DNA from: Sphingomonas immobilis
GTDB taxonomy: Bacteria > Pseudomonadota > Alphaproteobacteria > Sphingomonadales > Sphingomonadaceae
DNA length: 64,000 bases
Direction: 5' to 3'
NCBI RefSeq assembly: GCF_030580995.1
Contig: NZ_JAUQSZ010000004.1
Location: 186,001 to 250,000 of the forward strand
The position numbers and the translations under genes are program-made. The notes under the pieces are model-generated. The model was given only the letters and a program-made list of their open reading frames with translations. It was not told the origin of the DNA and searched no databases. Positions 25,980 to 34,037 of this stretch are shown piece by piece (position 1 is the stretch's first letter; every line of letters begins with the position of its first letter).

Positions 25980-27125
25980 ATGAGCTTCGTTTTCAGCGCC
26001 GATGGCCACATCGTCGAGCCCGCCGATCTCTTTACCGCCAACCTGCCCAAGTCGCTGGCCTTCCACGCGATCCGCAGCGAGGTGCGCGACGATTTCCGCT
26101 GCACCGTCAGCGGCGACAAGATCATCCACCGCATGCGGATGCGCCCCAACATGGCCGATATGGAGGCGACCGCGACGCGCAAGCTCGCGCCGGGAGAACA
26201 GCCCGCGCGCAAGGCGCTCGGCCATAACAATATCGAGGGCCGCCTGACCGACATGCGCGCGGAAGGGATCGACGCCGAGATCGTCTTTCCCAGCCTCGCG
26301 CTGTGGACCTATCATATCGAGGATCCCGAGGCGGAGCTCGCCACCTGCCAGATCTACAACGACTGGCACGACGCTTTCTTCCGCGCGCATACCGACGTGT
26401 TCGTGCGCTGCGGCGTGCTGCCGGTGCGCGATCTCGGCAACACCGCGCTCGAACTGAAGCGGCTGGCCTCGCTCGGCTTCACCACGGCGATGCTGCCGGT
26501 GGTGATGCCCGCCGGCGTGCCGACCTACAATAACGAGGTGTGGGATCCGGTGTTCGCGCTCGCCGCCGAGCTCGGCATCGTCTTCGTGCTGCACACCGGC
26601 ACAGGCCAGGAGGATGTCGTCGTCCACCGCGGCGCGGGCGGCGCGGTGATGAACTATACGCGGCAGATGAACGACGGTGCCGACGCGATCATGATGCTCG
26701 TCGCGGGCGGGATGCTCGACCGGCACCGCGGCGCGCGCATCGCCTGCATCGAATCGGGCGCGAGCTGGCTGCCCGCCGTCGCCGAGCGCATGGACGAGGT
26801 CTACGACGCGCATTACATGATGGTGCGCCCCAAGCTCGACCGGATGCCGAGCGAGATCATCCGCGATCAGGTCGCCTGCTCGTTCCAGTACGACCGCGCC
26901 TGCATCATGGCGCGATCGGTGGTGGGGCATCAGGCGTTCCTGTGGGGTTCGGACTATCCGCACGCCGAGGGCACCTTCCCCAACACGCCGTTCGTGCTGT
27001 CGAAACTGTTCGACGGGATCGAGATTTCGGAAGGCGAGAAGGCCGATATCGTCGGGCTCAACGCAGCCCGGCTGTTCGGCCTCAAGCGCGCGGGCCTGAG
27101 TGTGGCCGGAGCCGTCGCCGCATGA
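25980..27125 (+). CDS. Amidohydrolase family 2 (ACMSD-like) metal-dependent hydrolase
   Basis: 381 aa TIM-barrel. DGH at residues 8-10 replaces the common DxHxH opening, HTGTG supplies the strand-5 or 6 histidine, and GSDYPHAEG gives the final metal-binding Asp. Members decarboxylate or hydrolyse C-C or C-O bonds in aromatic and alicyclic catabolism. A ribosome site AGAGGAGAGGAC precedes the ATG. Its stop overlaps the start of the nitronate monooxygenase gene (ATGA). It diverges from the fused CoA-transferase. Confidence 0.88.
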   Translation: MSFVFSADGHIVEPADLFTANLPKSLAFHAIRSEVRDDFRCTVSGDKIIHRMRMRPNMADMEATATRKLAPGEQPARKALGHNNIEGRLTDMRAEGIDAEIVFPSLALWTYHIEDPEAELATCQIYNDWHDAFFRAHTDVFVRCGVLPVRDLGNTALELKRLASLGFTTAMLPVVMPAGVPTYNNEVWDPVFALAAELGIVFVLHTGTGQEDVVVHRGAGGAVMNYTRQMNDGADAIMMLVAGGMLDRHRGARIACIESGASWLPAVAERMDEVYDAHYMMVRPKLDRMPSEIIRDQVACSFQYDRACIMARSVVGHQAFLWGSDYPHAEGTFPNTPFVLSKLFDGIEISEGEKADIVGLNAARLFGLKRAGLSVAGAVAA

Positions 27126-28060
27126 CGCTGGAGGAATTGCGGGCGAGCATCCGCCTGCCGGTGATCGCGGCGCCGATGTTCCTGATGTCAGGCCCCGATC
27201 TCGTCATCGCCTGTTGCAAGGCGGGCGTGATCGGATCGTTCCCGAGCGCGAACGCCCGCACCGCGGAGGATTTCGAGGCGTGGCTGCAGCGTATCGAGCA
27301 GGAGCTGGCCGATGCGCGGGCCGCAGACCCCGCCGCCGTCATCGCGCCCTATGCCGTCAACCTGATCGTGCGCGGCGCGGGCGAGCCACGCTTCGTCGCC
27401 GATCTCGCGCTGATCGAACAGTATCAGCCGCCGCTCGTCATCACCAGCGTCGGCCCGCCGGGTGAGGTGGTGGCGAAGGTCCACGCTTACGGCGGCCTCG
27501 TCTTTCACGACGTGGCGACGCTGCGCCATGCCACCAAGGCAGCCGAGCAAGGCGTCGACGGGCTGATCCTGCTGACGGCGGGCGCGGGCGGGCACACCGG
27601 CACCGCCAATCCCTTCGCCTTCGTGCCGCAGGCGCGCCGCCAGTTCGACGGCGCGTTGTTGCTGGCGGGCGCGATCAGCGACGGGCGCGGCATCCGCGCG
27701 GCCGAGGCGCTCGGCGCCGATTTCGCCTACATGGGCACGCGCTTCGTCGCGACGCAGGAATCGATGGCCGGGCCGGAATATCGCGACCTGCTGGTCGGGC
27801 AGAAGATGATGGACGTCATCACCACCGACCGGATCTCGGGCATGTCCGCCACCTTCCTGCGCGGATCGCTGGAGCGCGTCGGGCTGGACCCGGCGAACCT
27901 GCCGCCGACGCAGGGTTTCCTCCAGCCGACCATTCCCGAAGAGCTGAAGGCGTGGCGCGATATCTGGAGCGGCGGCCACGGTGTCGGCCAGATCGACGAT
28001 ATCCCGACCGTCGCCGAACTGGTCGACCGGCTCGAGGCGGACTATCGCGCGGCGGGCTGA
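27122..28060 (+). CDS. Nitronate monooxygenase / 2-nitropropane dioxygenase-like FMN protein
   Basis: 312 aa TIM barrel. PVIAAPMFLMSGP at the N-terminus, VDGLILLTAGAGGHTG in the middle and the phosphate-binding loop GADFAYMGTRF match the NMO family, which binds FMN; the His in GGHTG is the usual catalytic base. In CoA-ester clusters such proteins often act as enoyl reductase- or oxidase-like enzymes, so the nitronate name may not reflect the substrate. It is coupled to the amidohydrolase upstream and convergent with the ferredoxin gene. Confidence 0.85.
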   Translation: MTLEELRASIRLPVIAAPMFLMSGPDLVIACCKAGVIGSFPSANARTAEDFEAWLQRIEQELADARAADPAAVIAPYAVNLIVRGAGEPRFVADLALIEQYQPPLVITSVGPPGEVVAKVHAYGGLVFHDVATLRHATKAAEQGVDGLILLTAGAGGHTGTANPFAFVPQARRQFDGALLLAGAISDGRGIRAAEALGADFAYMGTRFVATQESMAGPEYRDLLVGQKMMDVITTDRISGMSATFLRGSLERVGLDPANLPPTQGFLQPTIPEELKAWRDIWSGGHGVGQIDDIPTVAELVDRLEADYRAAG

Positions 28061-28076
28061 GCGTTAGTCCCGGCGG

Positions 28077-28394
28077 TCAGTCCTCCGGGGCGATCGTGAC
28101 GCGCAGGCCGTCGAGTTCCGGCGCGATGGCGATCTGGCACGACAGCCGCGAGGTCGCCACGCGGTGATCGGAGCTGTCGAGCAGATCGCTTTCGTCGGCG
28201 CTGGGCCCGCCGACCGCATCGATCCAGGCCGGATCGACGATCACGTGACACGTCGCGCAACTGCAGCAACCGCCGCACAGCGCCAGCATCTCGTCGATGC
28301 CGGCGTCGCGAATCGTTTCCATTACCGAAAAGCCGGACTGTGCCGGCAGATGCTGTTCGGTTCCGTCGCGCAAGATCACTGCGATGGTCGTCAT
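28077..28394 (-). CDS. Adrenodoxin/putidaredoxin-type 2Fe-2S ferredoxin
   Basis: 105 aa. The cluster ligands are Cys40, Cys46, Cys49 (C-x5-C-x2-C) and Cys86, as in ferredoxins that feed electrons to class I P450s. Two extra cysteines (43 and 44) lie inside the cluster loop. It is the likely partner of the P450 at 19076-20344; no ferredoxin reductase is in the window, so one must be supplied from elsewhere. ATG 28394 was chosen because it begins the first beta strand and follows GGGAGGG. Confidence 0.92.
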   Translation of the reverse strand: MTTIAVILRDGTEQHLPAQSGFSVMETIRDAGIDEMLALCGGCCSCATCHVIVDPAWIDAVGGPSADESDLLDSSDHRVATSRLSCQIAIAPELDGLRVTIAPED

Positions 28395-28725
28395 GTGGTT
28401 CCCTCCCCTGTCGCCGGCCGCCGGTTCGCGGAAAAGCGCTCTCTGGTACGAGATGACCTTAGTGTTGCGCCAATCCGAACAAAAGCGGATTCTTGTTCCG
28501 CACATGGATTTGAGCGGAGCATTCGAAAAAGCGCGCCGACAACGGTCTATCGTTCGAGAAATGCGCACGGTACCGAACGCGGGCAAGGTGCGACTCGAAA
28601 AAGCATCCCCTCAGAGCCGCGCACAGCGGCAAACCGGCTTACAGCCGTGCGCAGGGATACCCTTGAAGCAAAAAGCGCTCAGCAAGGCTCTGAGGGGATT
28701 TTGGAGCCCTCGCTCCTGACGAGAG
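28395..28725. other. 331-bp region with no protein gene, rich in repeats
   Basis: No convincing coding frame. On the + strand it holds five versions of the motif (C)GAAAAAGCGC at about 28431, 28524, 28555, 28596 and 28668. It also has a short inverted repeat AATCCG/CGGATT (28472-28477 and 28486-28491) and a 14-bp perfect inverted repeat (28605-28618 and 28686-28699). The ferredoxin promoter must lie at its left end. It could contain a structured RNA or the remnant of a mobile element. Confidence 0.5.
28605..28699. repeat. 14-bp perfect inverted repeat with nested stems, followed by TTTT
   Basis: ATCCCCTCAGAGCC (28605-28618) pairs perfectly with GGCTCTGAGGGGAT (28686-28699). Inside, GCGCAC pairs with GTGCGC and CGGC with GCCG, so a branched or stacked hairpin can form. 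On the + strand the right arm runs into a TTTT tract at 28699-28702. This looks like a small structured RNA or terminator-like element, but no promoter was identified. Confidence 0.45.
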
Positions 28726-28869
28726 TTATTGCGCCGGCGTTTTCTCGGCCGGTATGGCGCTCGCGGCCTGCTGATCGACGACGCCCTGCTCGCGTTCGGC
28801 CCTGGCGAGCGCGGCGCGCTTTTCCTCGTCGGTGTCGACTTCGGGCGGCTGGCTGGTCTGATCGGTCAT
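28726..28869 (-). CDS. Small hydrophilic protein of unknown function (47 aa)
   Basis: 47 aa, strongly charged and Gln/Ala/Glu-rich, helical in its middle (DEEKRAALARAEREQG), ending in AEKTPAQ. There is no signal peptide. ATG 28869 is preceded by GGAGAG at good spacing, which is the main reason to accept it as a gene. It is 55 bp downstream of the acyl-CoA dehydrogenase beta subunit gene in the same direction, so it is probably cotranscribed. Confidence 0.5.
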   Translation of the reverse strand: MTDQTSQPPEVDTDEEKRAALARAEREQGVVDQQAASAIPAEKTPAQ

Positions 28870-28924
28870 CGCGTCTCTCCGTCTGCATGCGCCATCAACG
28901 CGCCGCGCCCGCGATCGATGCGAC

Positions 28925-29845
28925 TCAGGCGGCTGCGCCCCACAGCCGGTCGTACACGCCGCTCGCCGCACCGTCCGCCCCGCCGAGTTCGCCCTGCAGC
29001 GCGCGCAGGCGATAGCTGAAGAAGTGCAGTTGATATTCGCACGTCACGCCCATGCCGCCGCTGAACTGGTGGAGATCGAAGGCGAGCTTGTTGACGTGAT
29101 CCTGCGCATAGGTCGCGGCGATGTCCGCCGCCGTCGCCTCGCCCGACCAGGCCGCGTGCAGCGCGAGGAAGCGCATCGCGCGCGCGATCTGATGACATTG
29201 GGCGAGCCGGTGCTGCACCGCCTGATAGCTGCCGATCGCGCGGCCGAAGGCGAAACGCTCCTTCACGTGCGCGACCGTTACCGCCACCGCCGATTCCGCC
29301 GCGCCCGCCGCCTCGCAGGCGATGGCGACGCGCGCCCATTGCCGCAGCGTCGCCGCGTCGCCGATATCGGTCGCGGCCGACCAGTCGGGTTCGGCGGCGA
29401 AGCGGCCGTAGGGATAGGCATAGACCGAGGCGACCGGCGCGACCGCAACGCCGGCCAGATCGAGCAGCAGCGCGCGCTCGCCGTGCAGCGCGAGCGCGTG
29501 CGTCGCCACCGGCAGCATCCGCTGCGCCTTGCGCCAGTCGCCCCCGACGATCGCGAGCGGACCATCGGGGACGTCGCCCGTCAGTACGGCTGCGACCAGC
29601 GCCGACGCGCCGACGCTCGTCACCACCGGCAACCGCGACACTTCGATCGCAACCAGCGCCGCCTCGAGCATCCCCATGTCGAGCCCGGCGCGCAGGAAGC
29701 CGCCCTCGGCCAGCGCGCCTTGCAGGTTCGCTTCGTAATGCGCGTAATCGCGCTCGTGCCCCGGCGGCATCGCCTGCCAGCGGCTGCCGAGCGCCTCTAC
29801 CGCCTCGACCAGCAGGCGCTGCTCGCCCGTCAATTCCATATCCAT
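28925..29845 (-). CDS. Short acyl-CoA dehydrogenase-like subunit, probably non-catalytic partner
   Basis: 306 aa, about 80 residues shorter than a full acyl-CoA dehydrogenase. The C-terminal helical domain has the FAD-contact segment ERFAFGRAIGSYQAVQHRLA, but the catalytic Glu of the isovaleryl-CoA-dehydrogenase type is absent (WARVAIA) and the C-terminal helix is missing. Paired long and short ACAD subunits form the alpha2-beta2 enzymes of steroid side-chain degradation (ChsE1/ChsE2 type). The full-length partner gene ends 4 bp upstream, which supports such a pair. Confidence 0.85.
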   Translation of the reverse strand: MDMELTGEQRLLVEAVEALGSRWQAMPPGHERDYAHYEANLQGALAEGGFLRAGLDMGMLEAALVAIEVSRLPVVTSVGASALVAAVLTGDVPDGPLAIVGGDWRKAQRMLPVATHALALHGERALLLDLAGVAVAPVASVYAYPYGRFAAEPDWSAATDIGDAATLRQWARVAIACEAAGAAESAVAVTVAHVKERFAFGRAIGSYQAVQHRLAQCHQIARAMRFLALHAAWSGEATAADIAATYAQDHVNKLAFDLHQFSGGMGVTCEYQLHFFSYRLRALQGELGGADGAASGVYDRLWGAAA

Positions 29846-29849
29846 CGCG

Positions 29850-30992
29850 TCAGTTTCCTCGCGGCAGATCGAGCGCGCCGCGCGCGATCAGGTTGAGCTG
29901 AAGTTCGTAGGTGCCGGCCGCGATCGTCGCGGCGATGTTGCCGCGGTGAAATTCGCGCAGCACGGGATCGCCCGTCGTCAGGCAATCGGGCACGTATTCG
30001 ATCAGGAAATTGGTGAGATCGGTACACGCCTCGGACGCGGTGATGCGGCTGATATTGGCGTCGACGCTCGGCCCCGCCCCCTTCGCGCGCTGATCCACGA
30101 CGACATAGGTCAGGAGCCGTGCCGCCTCGAACTTGGCGACGATCCGCCCGACGCGCGCCTTGATGACGGGATCGTCTCCCCTGCCCTCGCGCGCTAGCTG
30201 GGCGATGGCCTTGTCGAGCAGTTTCCTGCCGACGTGATAGCGCGGGATGCCGACGCGCTCGAAGCTGAGCGCGTAAGTGATGATGTCCCAGGCCTTGCCC
30301 TCCTCGCCGACGCGGGCGCTGCCCGGCACCTCGACATCGGTGAAGAACACTTCGTTGAGATGCCCGTCGCTGACCAGACCGGGGAAAGGCTTCACTTCGA
30401 TGCCCGGCGTATCCATCGGCACGAGGAAGATCGAGATGTCCTTGCGACCCTGCCCCGTCCGCGCGAGCAGGAAGCAGAAATCGGCGAGGCGCGAATAGCT
30501 CGTCCAGATCTTCTGGCCGTTGACAACATAGCCGTTGCCCTTGCGCTCGGCGCGCGTCTGCAACGCGGCGAGGTCGGTGCCTGCGCCCGGTTCCGAATAG
30601 CCCTGGCACCAGATCACCTCGCCACGGCGGATGCGGCCGAGATGCTCCTCCTGCTGCTCGGGCGTGCCGTATTTCATCAGCACCGGGCCGAGCCAGTTGA
30701 CGTTCATATATTGCGGCCCGCGCGGTTCGCCGCGCCACTTCATCTCCTCGGCGAGGATGAACTGCTCCCACGGATCGGCGCTCTCGCCGCCCCATTCCGC
30801 CGGCCAGTGCCGCACCAGCAGCCCACGCTCGGCGAGCTTGGGGCAGAACTCCCGGCTGAAGTTGATCTGGTCAGCCGAGCCATAGCCCTGCGGCGCGTAG
30901 TGGCTGTCCCAATCGTCGGGCAGCAGCTCGTCGAGCGCCCCCTTCACGCGGGTGCGATAGGCCTGCTGTTCCTCGGTCCAGGCGAATTCCAT
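29850..30992 (-). CDS. Acyl-CoA dehydrogenase, catalytic subunit of a probable heteromer
   Basis: 380 aa, full length. The flavin motif QGYSEPGAGTDL and the conserved NGQKIWTS are present; Glu in LSFERVG is the likely catalytic base, and AAGT stands at the MCAD Glu376 position, as in isovaleryl-type enzymes. It introduces the 2,3-double bond in an acyl-CoA. ATG 30992 has GGAGAG. It is followed at 4 bp by the short partner subunit, and it diverges from the SDR-GntR-crotonase unit. Confidence 0.92.
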   Translation of the reverse strand: MEFAWTEEQQAYRTRVKGALDELLPDDWDSHYAPQGYGSADQINFSREFCPKLAERGLLVRHWPAEWGGESADPWEQFILAEEMKWRGEPRGPQYMNVNWLGPVLMKYGTPEQQEEHLGRIRRGEVIWCQGYSEPGAGTDLAALQTRAERKGNGYVVNGQKIWTSYSRLADFCFLLARTGQGRKDISIFLVPMDTPGIEVKPFPGLVSDGHLNEVFFTDVEVPGSARVGEEGKAWDIITYALSFERVGIPRYHVGRKLLDKAIAQLAREGRGDDPVIKARVGRIVAKFEAARLLTYVVVDQRAKGAGPSVDANISRITASEACTDLTNFLIEYVPDCLTTGDPVLREFHRGNIAATIAAGTYELQLNLIARGALDLPRGN

Positions 30993-31041
30993 GCCACTCT
31001 CCTCCGCGCCGATTCTGCTGCGGCTCGGCGCGCAACAGACA

Positions 31042-31062
31042 TTGACAGGGTTTCCATGTCAA
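31042..31062. promoter_or_regulatory. Palindrome TTGACA-N9-TGTCAA in divergent promoter region
   Basis: Inverted repeat with 6-bp arms between the leftward ACAD pair (start 30992) and the rightward SDR (start 31103). TTGACA is also a good -35 box in both directions. A GntR regulator is encoded downstream at 31924, and this is the most likely site of control, but binding is only inferred. Confidence 0.45.
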
Positions 31063-31102
31063 GAGCAGAAGGTATCCATTAAAGACATACAGGAGACGAT
31101 GC

Positions 31103-31927
31103 ATGTTCTCGCTCAGCGGCAAGACGGTGGTGGTGACAGGTGGCGGGCGCGGCATCGGCCGCGGTATCGCGCGCGCGATGGCGCAGGCCGGCGCGGACGT
31201 GGTCATTACCGGGCGAAGCCTCGCTCCGCTGGAGGAGACTGCGGCCGAATTGCGCGCGCTCGGCGCGGATGTTGCGGTGGTGCCTGCTGACATTATGAGT
31301 TTCGATGGCATTGCCGAAGTGGTCGCGGCGGCGCTGGCGCTTGGCGGGCGGAGCTATATCGATTGCTGGGTCAACAATGCCGGCAGCGCGTCGCCAGGCG
31401 ATGTCGGGCCGCTGATCGACATGGACGAGCGGCAGTGGGATGCGGTCGTCGATCTCAACCTCAAATGGACGTTCTTCGCCGCGCAGGCCGCCGCGCGGAC
31501 GATGACGCGAGGCGGATCGATCATAAACATCTCGTCGCGCTCCGGCTCGCAGCCTTGCCCGATGACCGGCAATTACGGCGCGGCCAAAGCCGGCGTCGAG
31601 AACCTGACCGCGACGATGGCGGTCGAATGGGGGCACCTCGGCATCCGCGTCAACGCGATCGCGCCGGGCGTGGTGCTGACCGAAAGCTCGTCCTCGATGA
31701 CCTCCGAAAGCCGCCGCCGCCGCCAGATCGAGACGGTGCCGCTGCGCCGTCTGGGCGAGGTCGACGATGTCGGCCCGCTCGCCGTCTATTTCGCATCGGA
31801 CGAATCGTCGTGGACGAGCGGCACGGTGGTGCAGGTGACGGGCGGCAGCCGCATCCCGGTCGGCGTGCTGACCTATCTCTACAAGGCCAATCGCGATGCC
31901 GAGGCGCGCGAGGCGGCGGGCGGATGA
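31103..31927 (+). CDS. SDR family oxidoreductase
   Basis: 274 aa. TGGGRGIG near residues 12-19, Arg in ITGRS suggests NADP, NNAG, SS and YGAAK (Tyr-x3-Lys) form the active set. The C-terminus is longer than usual, with a basic RRRRQIE loop and the tail VGVLTYLYKANRDAEAREAAGG. A ribosome site AGGAGACG precedes the ATG. Its stop overlaps the GntR start by 4 bp, so SDR and regulator are coupled. Confidence 0.9.
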   Translation: MFSLSGKTVVVTGGGRGIGRGIARAMAQAGADVVITGRSLAPLEETAAELRALGADVAVVPADIMSFDGIAEVVAAALALGGRSYIDCWVNNAGSASPGDVGPLIDMDERQWDAVVDLNLKWTFFAAQAAARTMTRGGSIINISSRSGSQPCPMTGNYGAAKAGVENLTATMAVEWGHLGIRVNAIAPGVVLTESSSSMTSESRRRRQIETVPLRRLGEVDDVGPLAVYFASDESSWTSGTVVQVTGGSRIPVGVLTYLYKANRDAEAREAAGG

Positions 31928-32685
31928 GCGAGGCCCCTCCCCTGCCCAAGCGTCGCGCGTCCGAGACCATCGCGGAGACGCTGCGCCGCGAGATCATCGC
32001 CGGCCGCCCGGTCGATCGCACGCCCGCGCTGATGGCGCGCTTCGGCGTGTCGCGGCCTACGCTGCGCGAGGCGTTCCGCGTGCTGGAGAGCGAACGGCTG
32101 ATCGAGGTGCGCCATGGGTCGCGCAGCGGCGTGCGCCCCCTGCGCCCCGCCCCCGACAGCGCCGCGCGCGTGACGGGACAGACGCTGCAGGCGGCGGGCG
32201 CGACGATCGAGCAACTCTACGAAGCGCGCGAGGCGTTCGAGCCCTTCGCCGCCGCGCTGCTGGCCAGGCGCCGCGACCGCCGCGACATCGCCGACCTGCG
32301 CGCCGCGCATTCCGAGCTCGCGGCGTTGGTCGATGCGCGCGCCTGGACCGATCTGGCAGGCGCCCTCGCCCGCTTCCACCAGCGCCTCGTCGCGCTGACC
32401 GGCAACCAGATGCTCGCGCTGACCGCAGCGACGATCGCGACGTTGCTCGAAACGCATCAACGCAACCGCGACCGCCATGCCGAGCCGGTCGAGCCCGATG
32501 CCGCCGCGCTCGAATTCCGCAGCCGCGGCGTGCGTTCGATCGCGCGGCTCACCCGCCTGATCGAGACGGGCGACGCCGCCGGTGCCGAGGCGCACTGGCG
32601 CACGCATCTGGTCAATTCGGCGGACTTCTGGCTCGCCGGCCAGGACCGGCACGCCATTATCGACATTCTCGGCAGCGCTGCGTAA
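31924..32685 (+). CDS. GntR-family (FadR/FCD-type) transcriptional regulator
   Basis: 253 aa. The N-terminal winged helix (ALMARFGVSRPTLREAFRVLE and a basic wing) is followed by an all-helical FCD-like ligand domain containing the metal or ligand histidines around FHQRLV and HWRTHLV. It probably senses a carboxylate or acyl-CoA and controls the divergent promoters at 31000-31100. The start overlaps the SDR stop (ATGA), and the crotonase follows 27 bp downstream. Confidence 0.9.
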   Translation: MSEAPPLPKRRASETIAETLRREIIAGRPVDRTPALMARFGVSRPTLREAFRVLESERLIEVRHGSRSGVRPLRPAPDSAARVTGQTLQAAGATIEQLYEAREAFEPFAAALLARRRDRRDIADLRAAHSELAALVDARAWTDLAGALARFHQRLVALTGNQMLALTAATIATLLETHQRNRDRHAEPVEPDAAALEFRSRGVRSIARLTRLIETGDAAGAEAHWRTHLVNSADFWLAGQDRHAIIDILGSAA

Positions 32686-32712
32686 TCGCTCTCCTCGAAA
32701 GAGGAGAGCCCT

Positions 32713-33600
32713 ATGTTCGAGACCATTCGCTACGACGTCGCCAACGGTATCGCCACCATCACCCTCAACCGCCCCGACCGGCTCAACGCCTTCAATTCGG
32801 TGATGGCGGGCGAGCTGGTCGCGGCGTTCGACAAGACCGATGCCGATGACGACGTGCGCGTGGTGATCGTTACCGGCGAAGGCCGCGGCTTTTGCGCGGG
32901 CGCGGATCTCGAAGCCGGTGCCGACACCTTCAACTATGCCGTGCGCGACGGCGGCGGGCCGGTTTCGGCGGACGGCACGATCGACTGGAGCCACCCCGAT
33001 GTGCGCGACACCGGCGGCAAGGTGACGCTGCGCATCTTCGAGAGCCTCAAGCCCGTCATCGCCGCGATCAACGGCCCGGCAGTCGGCATCGGCATCACCA
33101 TGACGCTGGCGATGGATTTCCGCCTGATCGCCGACACCGCCAAGATCGGCTTCGTGTTCGCGCGGCGCGGCATCGTGACCGAGGCTGCGTCGAGCTTCTT
33201 CCTGCCGCGCGTCGTCGGCATCCAGACCGCGCTGGAATGGTGCATGACCGGCCGCGTGATGCCGGCCGCCGAAGCGCACGCGGGCGGCCTCACCCGCTCC
33301 CTCCTCGCGCCCGCCGATCTGTTGCCCGCCGCCACCGCGCTCGCCCGCGAGATCGCCGACAATACGGCAGCGGTGTCGGTCGCCCTCACCCGCCAGATGC
33401 TGTGGCGCGGCCTCGGCATGGCGCACCCGATGGAGGCACACCGCATCGACAGCCGCGGCGTCTATGCGCGCGGACGCAGCGCCGACGCGGTCGAGGGTGT
33501 CACTAGCTTCCTGGAGAAGCGCCCTGCGGTCTATGCCGACAAGGTCAGCACCGGCATGCCCGGCTATTTCCCGTGGTGGAGCGAGCCGGAGTGGAAGTGA
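32713..33600 (+). CDS. Crotonase-superfamily protein lacking catalytic glutamates
   Basis: 295 aa. GFCAGADLEAG forms the first oxyanion segment. At the rat hydratase Glu144 and Glu164 positions it has Thr129 and Phe149. An insertion of about 30 residues (about 78-105, with WSHPDVRDTGGK) lies before the second oxyanion segment. Simple hydration is unlikely; isomerase or hydrolase chemistry is more plausible. The C-terminus ends in an aromatic tail FPWWSEPEW. It is the last gene before the plasmid origin. Confidence 0.88.
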   Translation: MFETIRYDVANGIATITLNRPDRLNAFNSVMAGELVAAFDKTDADDDVRVVIVTGEGRGFCAGADLEAGADTFNYAVRDGGGPVSADGTIDWSHPDVRDTGGKVTLRIFESLKPVIAAINGPAVGIGITMTLAMDFRLIADTAKIGFVFARRGIVTEAASSFFLPRVVGIQTALEWCMTGRVMPAAEAHAGGLTRSLLAPADLLPAATALAREIADNTAAVSVALTRQMLWRGLGMAHPMEAHRIDSRGVYARGRSADAVEGVTSFLEKRPAVYADKVSTGMPGYFPWWSEPEWK

Positions 33601-33733
33601 ACCCCCTTCTCCCTTTCCAAAGTCTTCAAATTCTCTCGTAGGCGTTAGAGGGTTTCAGGATTCTATTAGAAGGTTAGGCCCCCGAAATCCGCGCCGTGAC
33701 GGGCCGGAATCCGCGAGTCGGGCGGGGTAGGGT

Positions 33734-33836
33734 GTTCCCGAAAGGTCGGTGAGGCGTTCCCGAAGGGTCGGGGACGCCGTTCCCGAAAGATCGTCGGAGC
33801 GTTCCCGGAAGGTCGGGAGCCGTTCCCGAAAGGTCG
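33734..33836 (+). repeat. Five iterons, consensus GTTCCCGAAAGGTCG, about 22-bp period
   Basis: Copies start at 33734, 33756, 33779, 33801 and 33822, spaced 22, 23, 22 and 21 bp, so they lie on one face of the helix. The first and last copies are identical; the others differ at one position. This is the binding array expected for the RepA encoded next to it. Confidence 0.85.
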
Positions 33837-33978
33837 ATGCGCCGTGCCGGAGCCCGTCACCGGCGTCGCGATTGAATCAAATCCAACAACCGCACCGCGA
33901 TTGGCGTTCAATTCTTGCGCCGCTTTGGCGAGCGGGAGGGCAGGGCGGGGGATCGGACGCCGATCGGGCGCGGGATGC

Positions 33979-34025
33979 CGACACATCGGGAACGGACGGC
34001 GCGGCGATCTCGTACCTTCGGGAAC
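33979..34025 (-). repeat. Two inverted partial iterons at the 3' end of repA
   Basis: On the minus strand, GTTCCCGATGTGTCG (33979-33993) and GTTCCCGAAGGTACG (34011-34025) keep the GTTCCCGA core of the iterons in reverse orientation. The second lies 13 bp beyond the repA stop. They could be a copy-control or autoregulatory element, or decayed iterons. Confidence 0.55.
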
Positions 34026-34037
34026 GCGGGTAGCGGC

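Larger units (their letters stand above)
33601..34037. other. Plasmid replication origin region (non-coding)
   Basis: 437 bp without a gene, between the crotonase and the 3' end of repA. It contains five direct 15-bp repeats in 22-bp spacing, two partial copies in the opposite orientation, and a relatively AT-rich segment at 33868-33915 (ATTGAATCAAATCC and TTCAATTC) that could be the melting site. A perfect DnaA box was not found. Next to repA, parB and parA this fits an iteron-type origin. Confidence 0.75.

Noticed and set aside
28605..28699. Inverted repeat considered as a miniature transposon
   Set aside because: No target-site duplication is visible at its ends and no transposase is nearby; a structured RNA or control region remains more likely.
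33734..33836. Short regular repeats considered as a CRISPR array
   Set aside because: Repeats are 15 bp with 6-8 bp spacing and no variable spacers of CRISPR length, and no cas genes are present. The position next to repA fits iterons.
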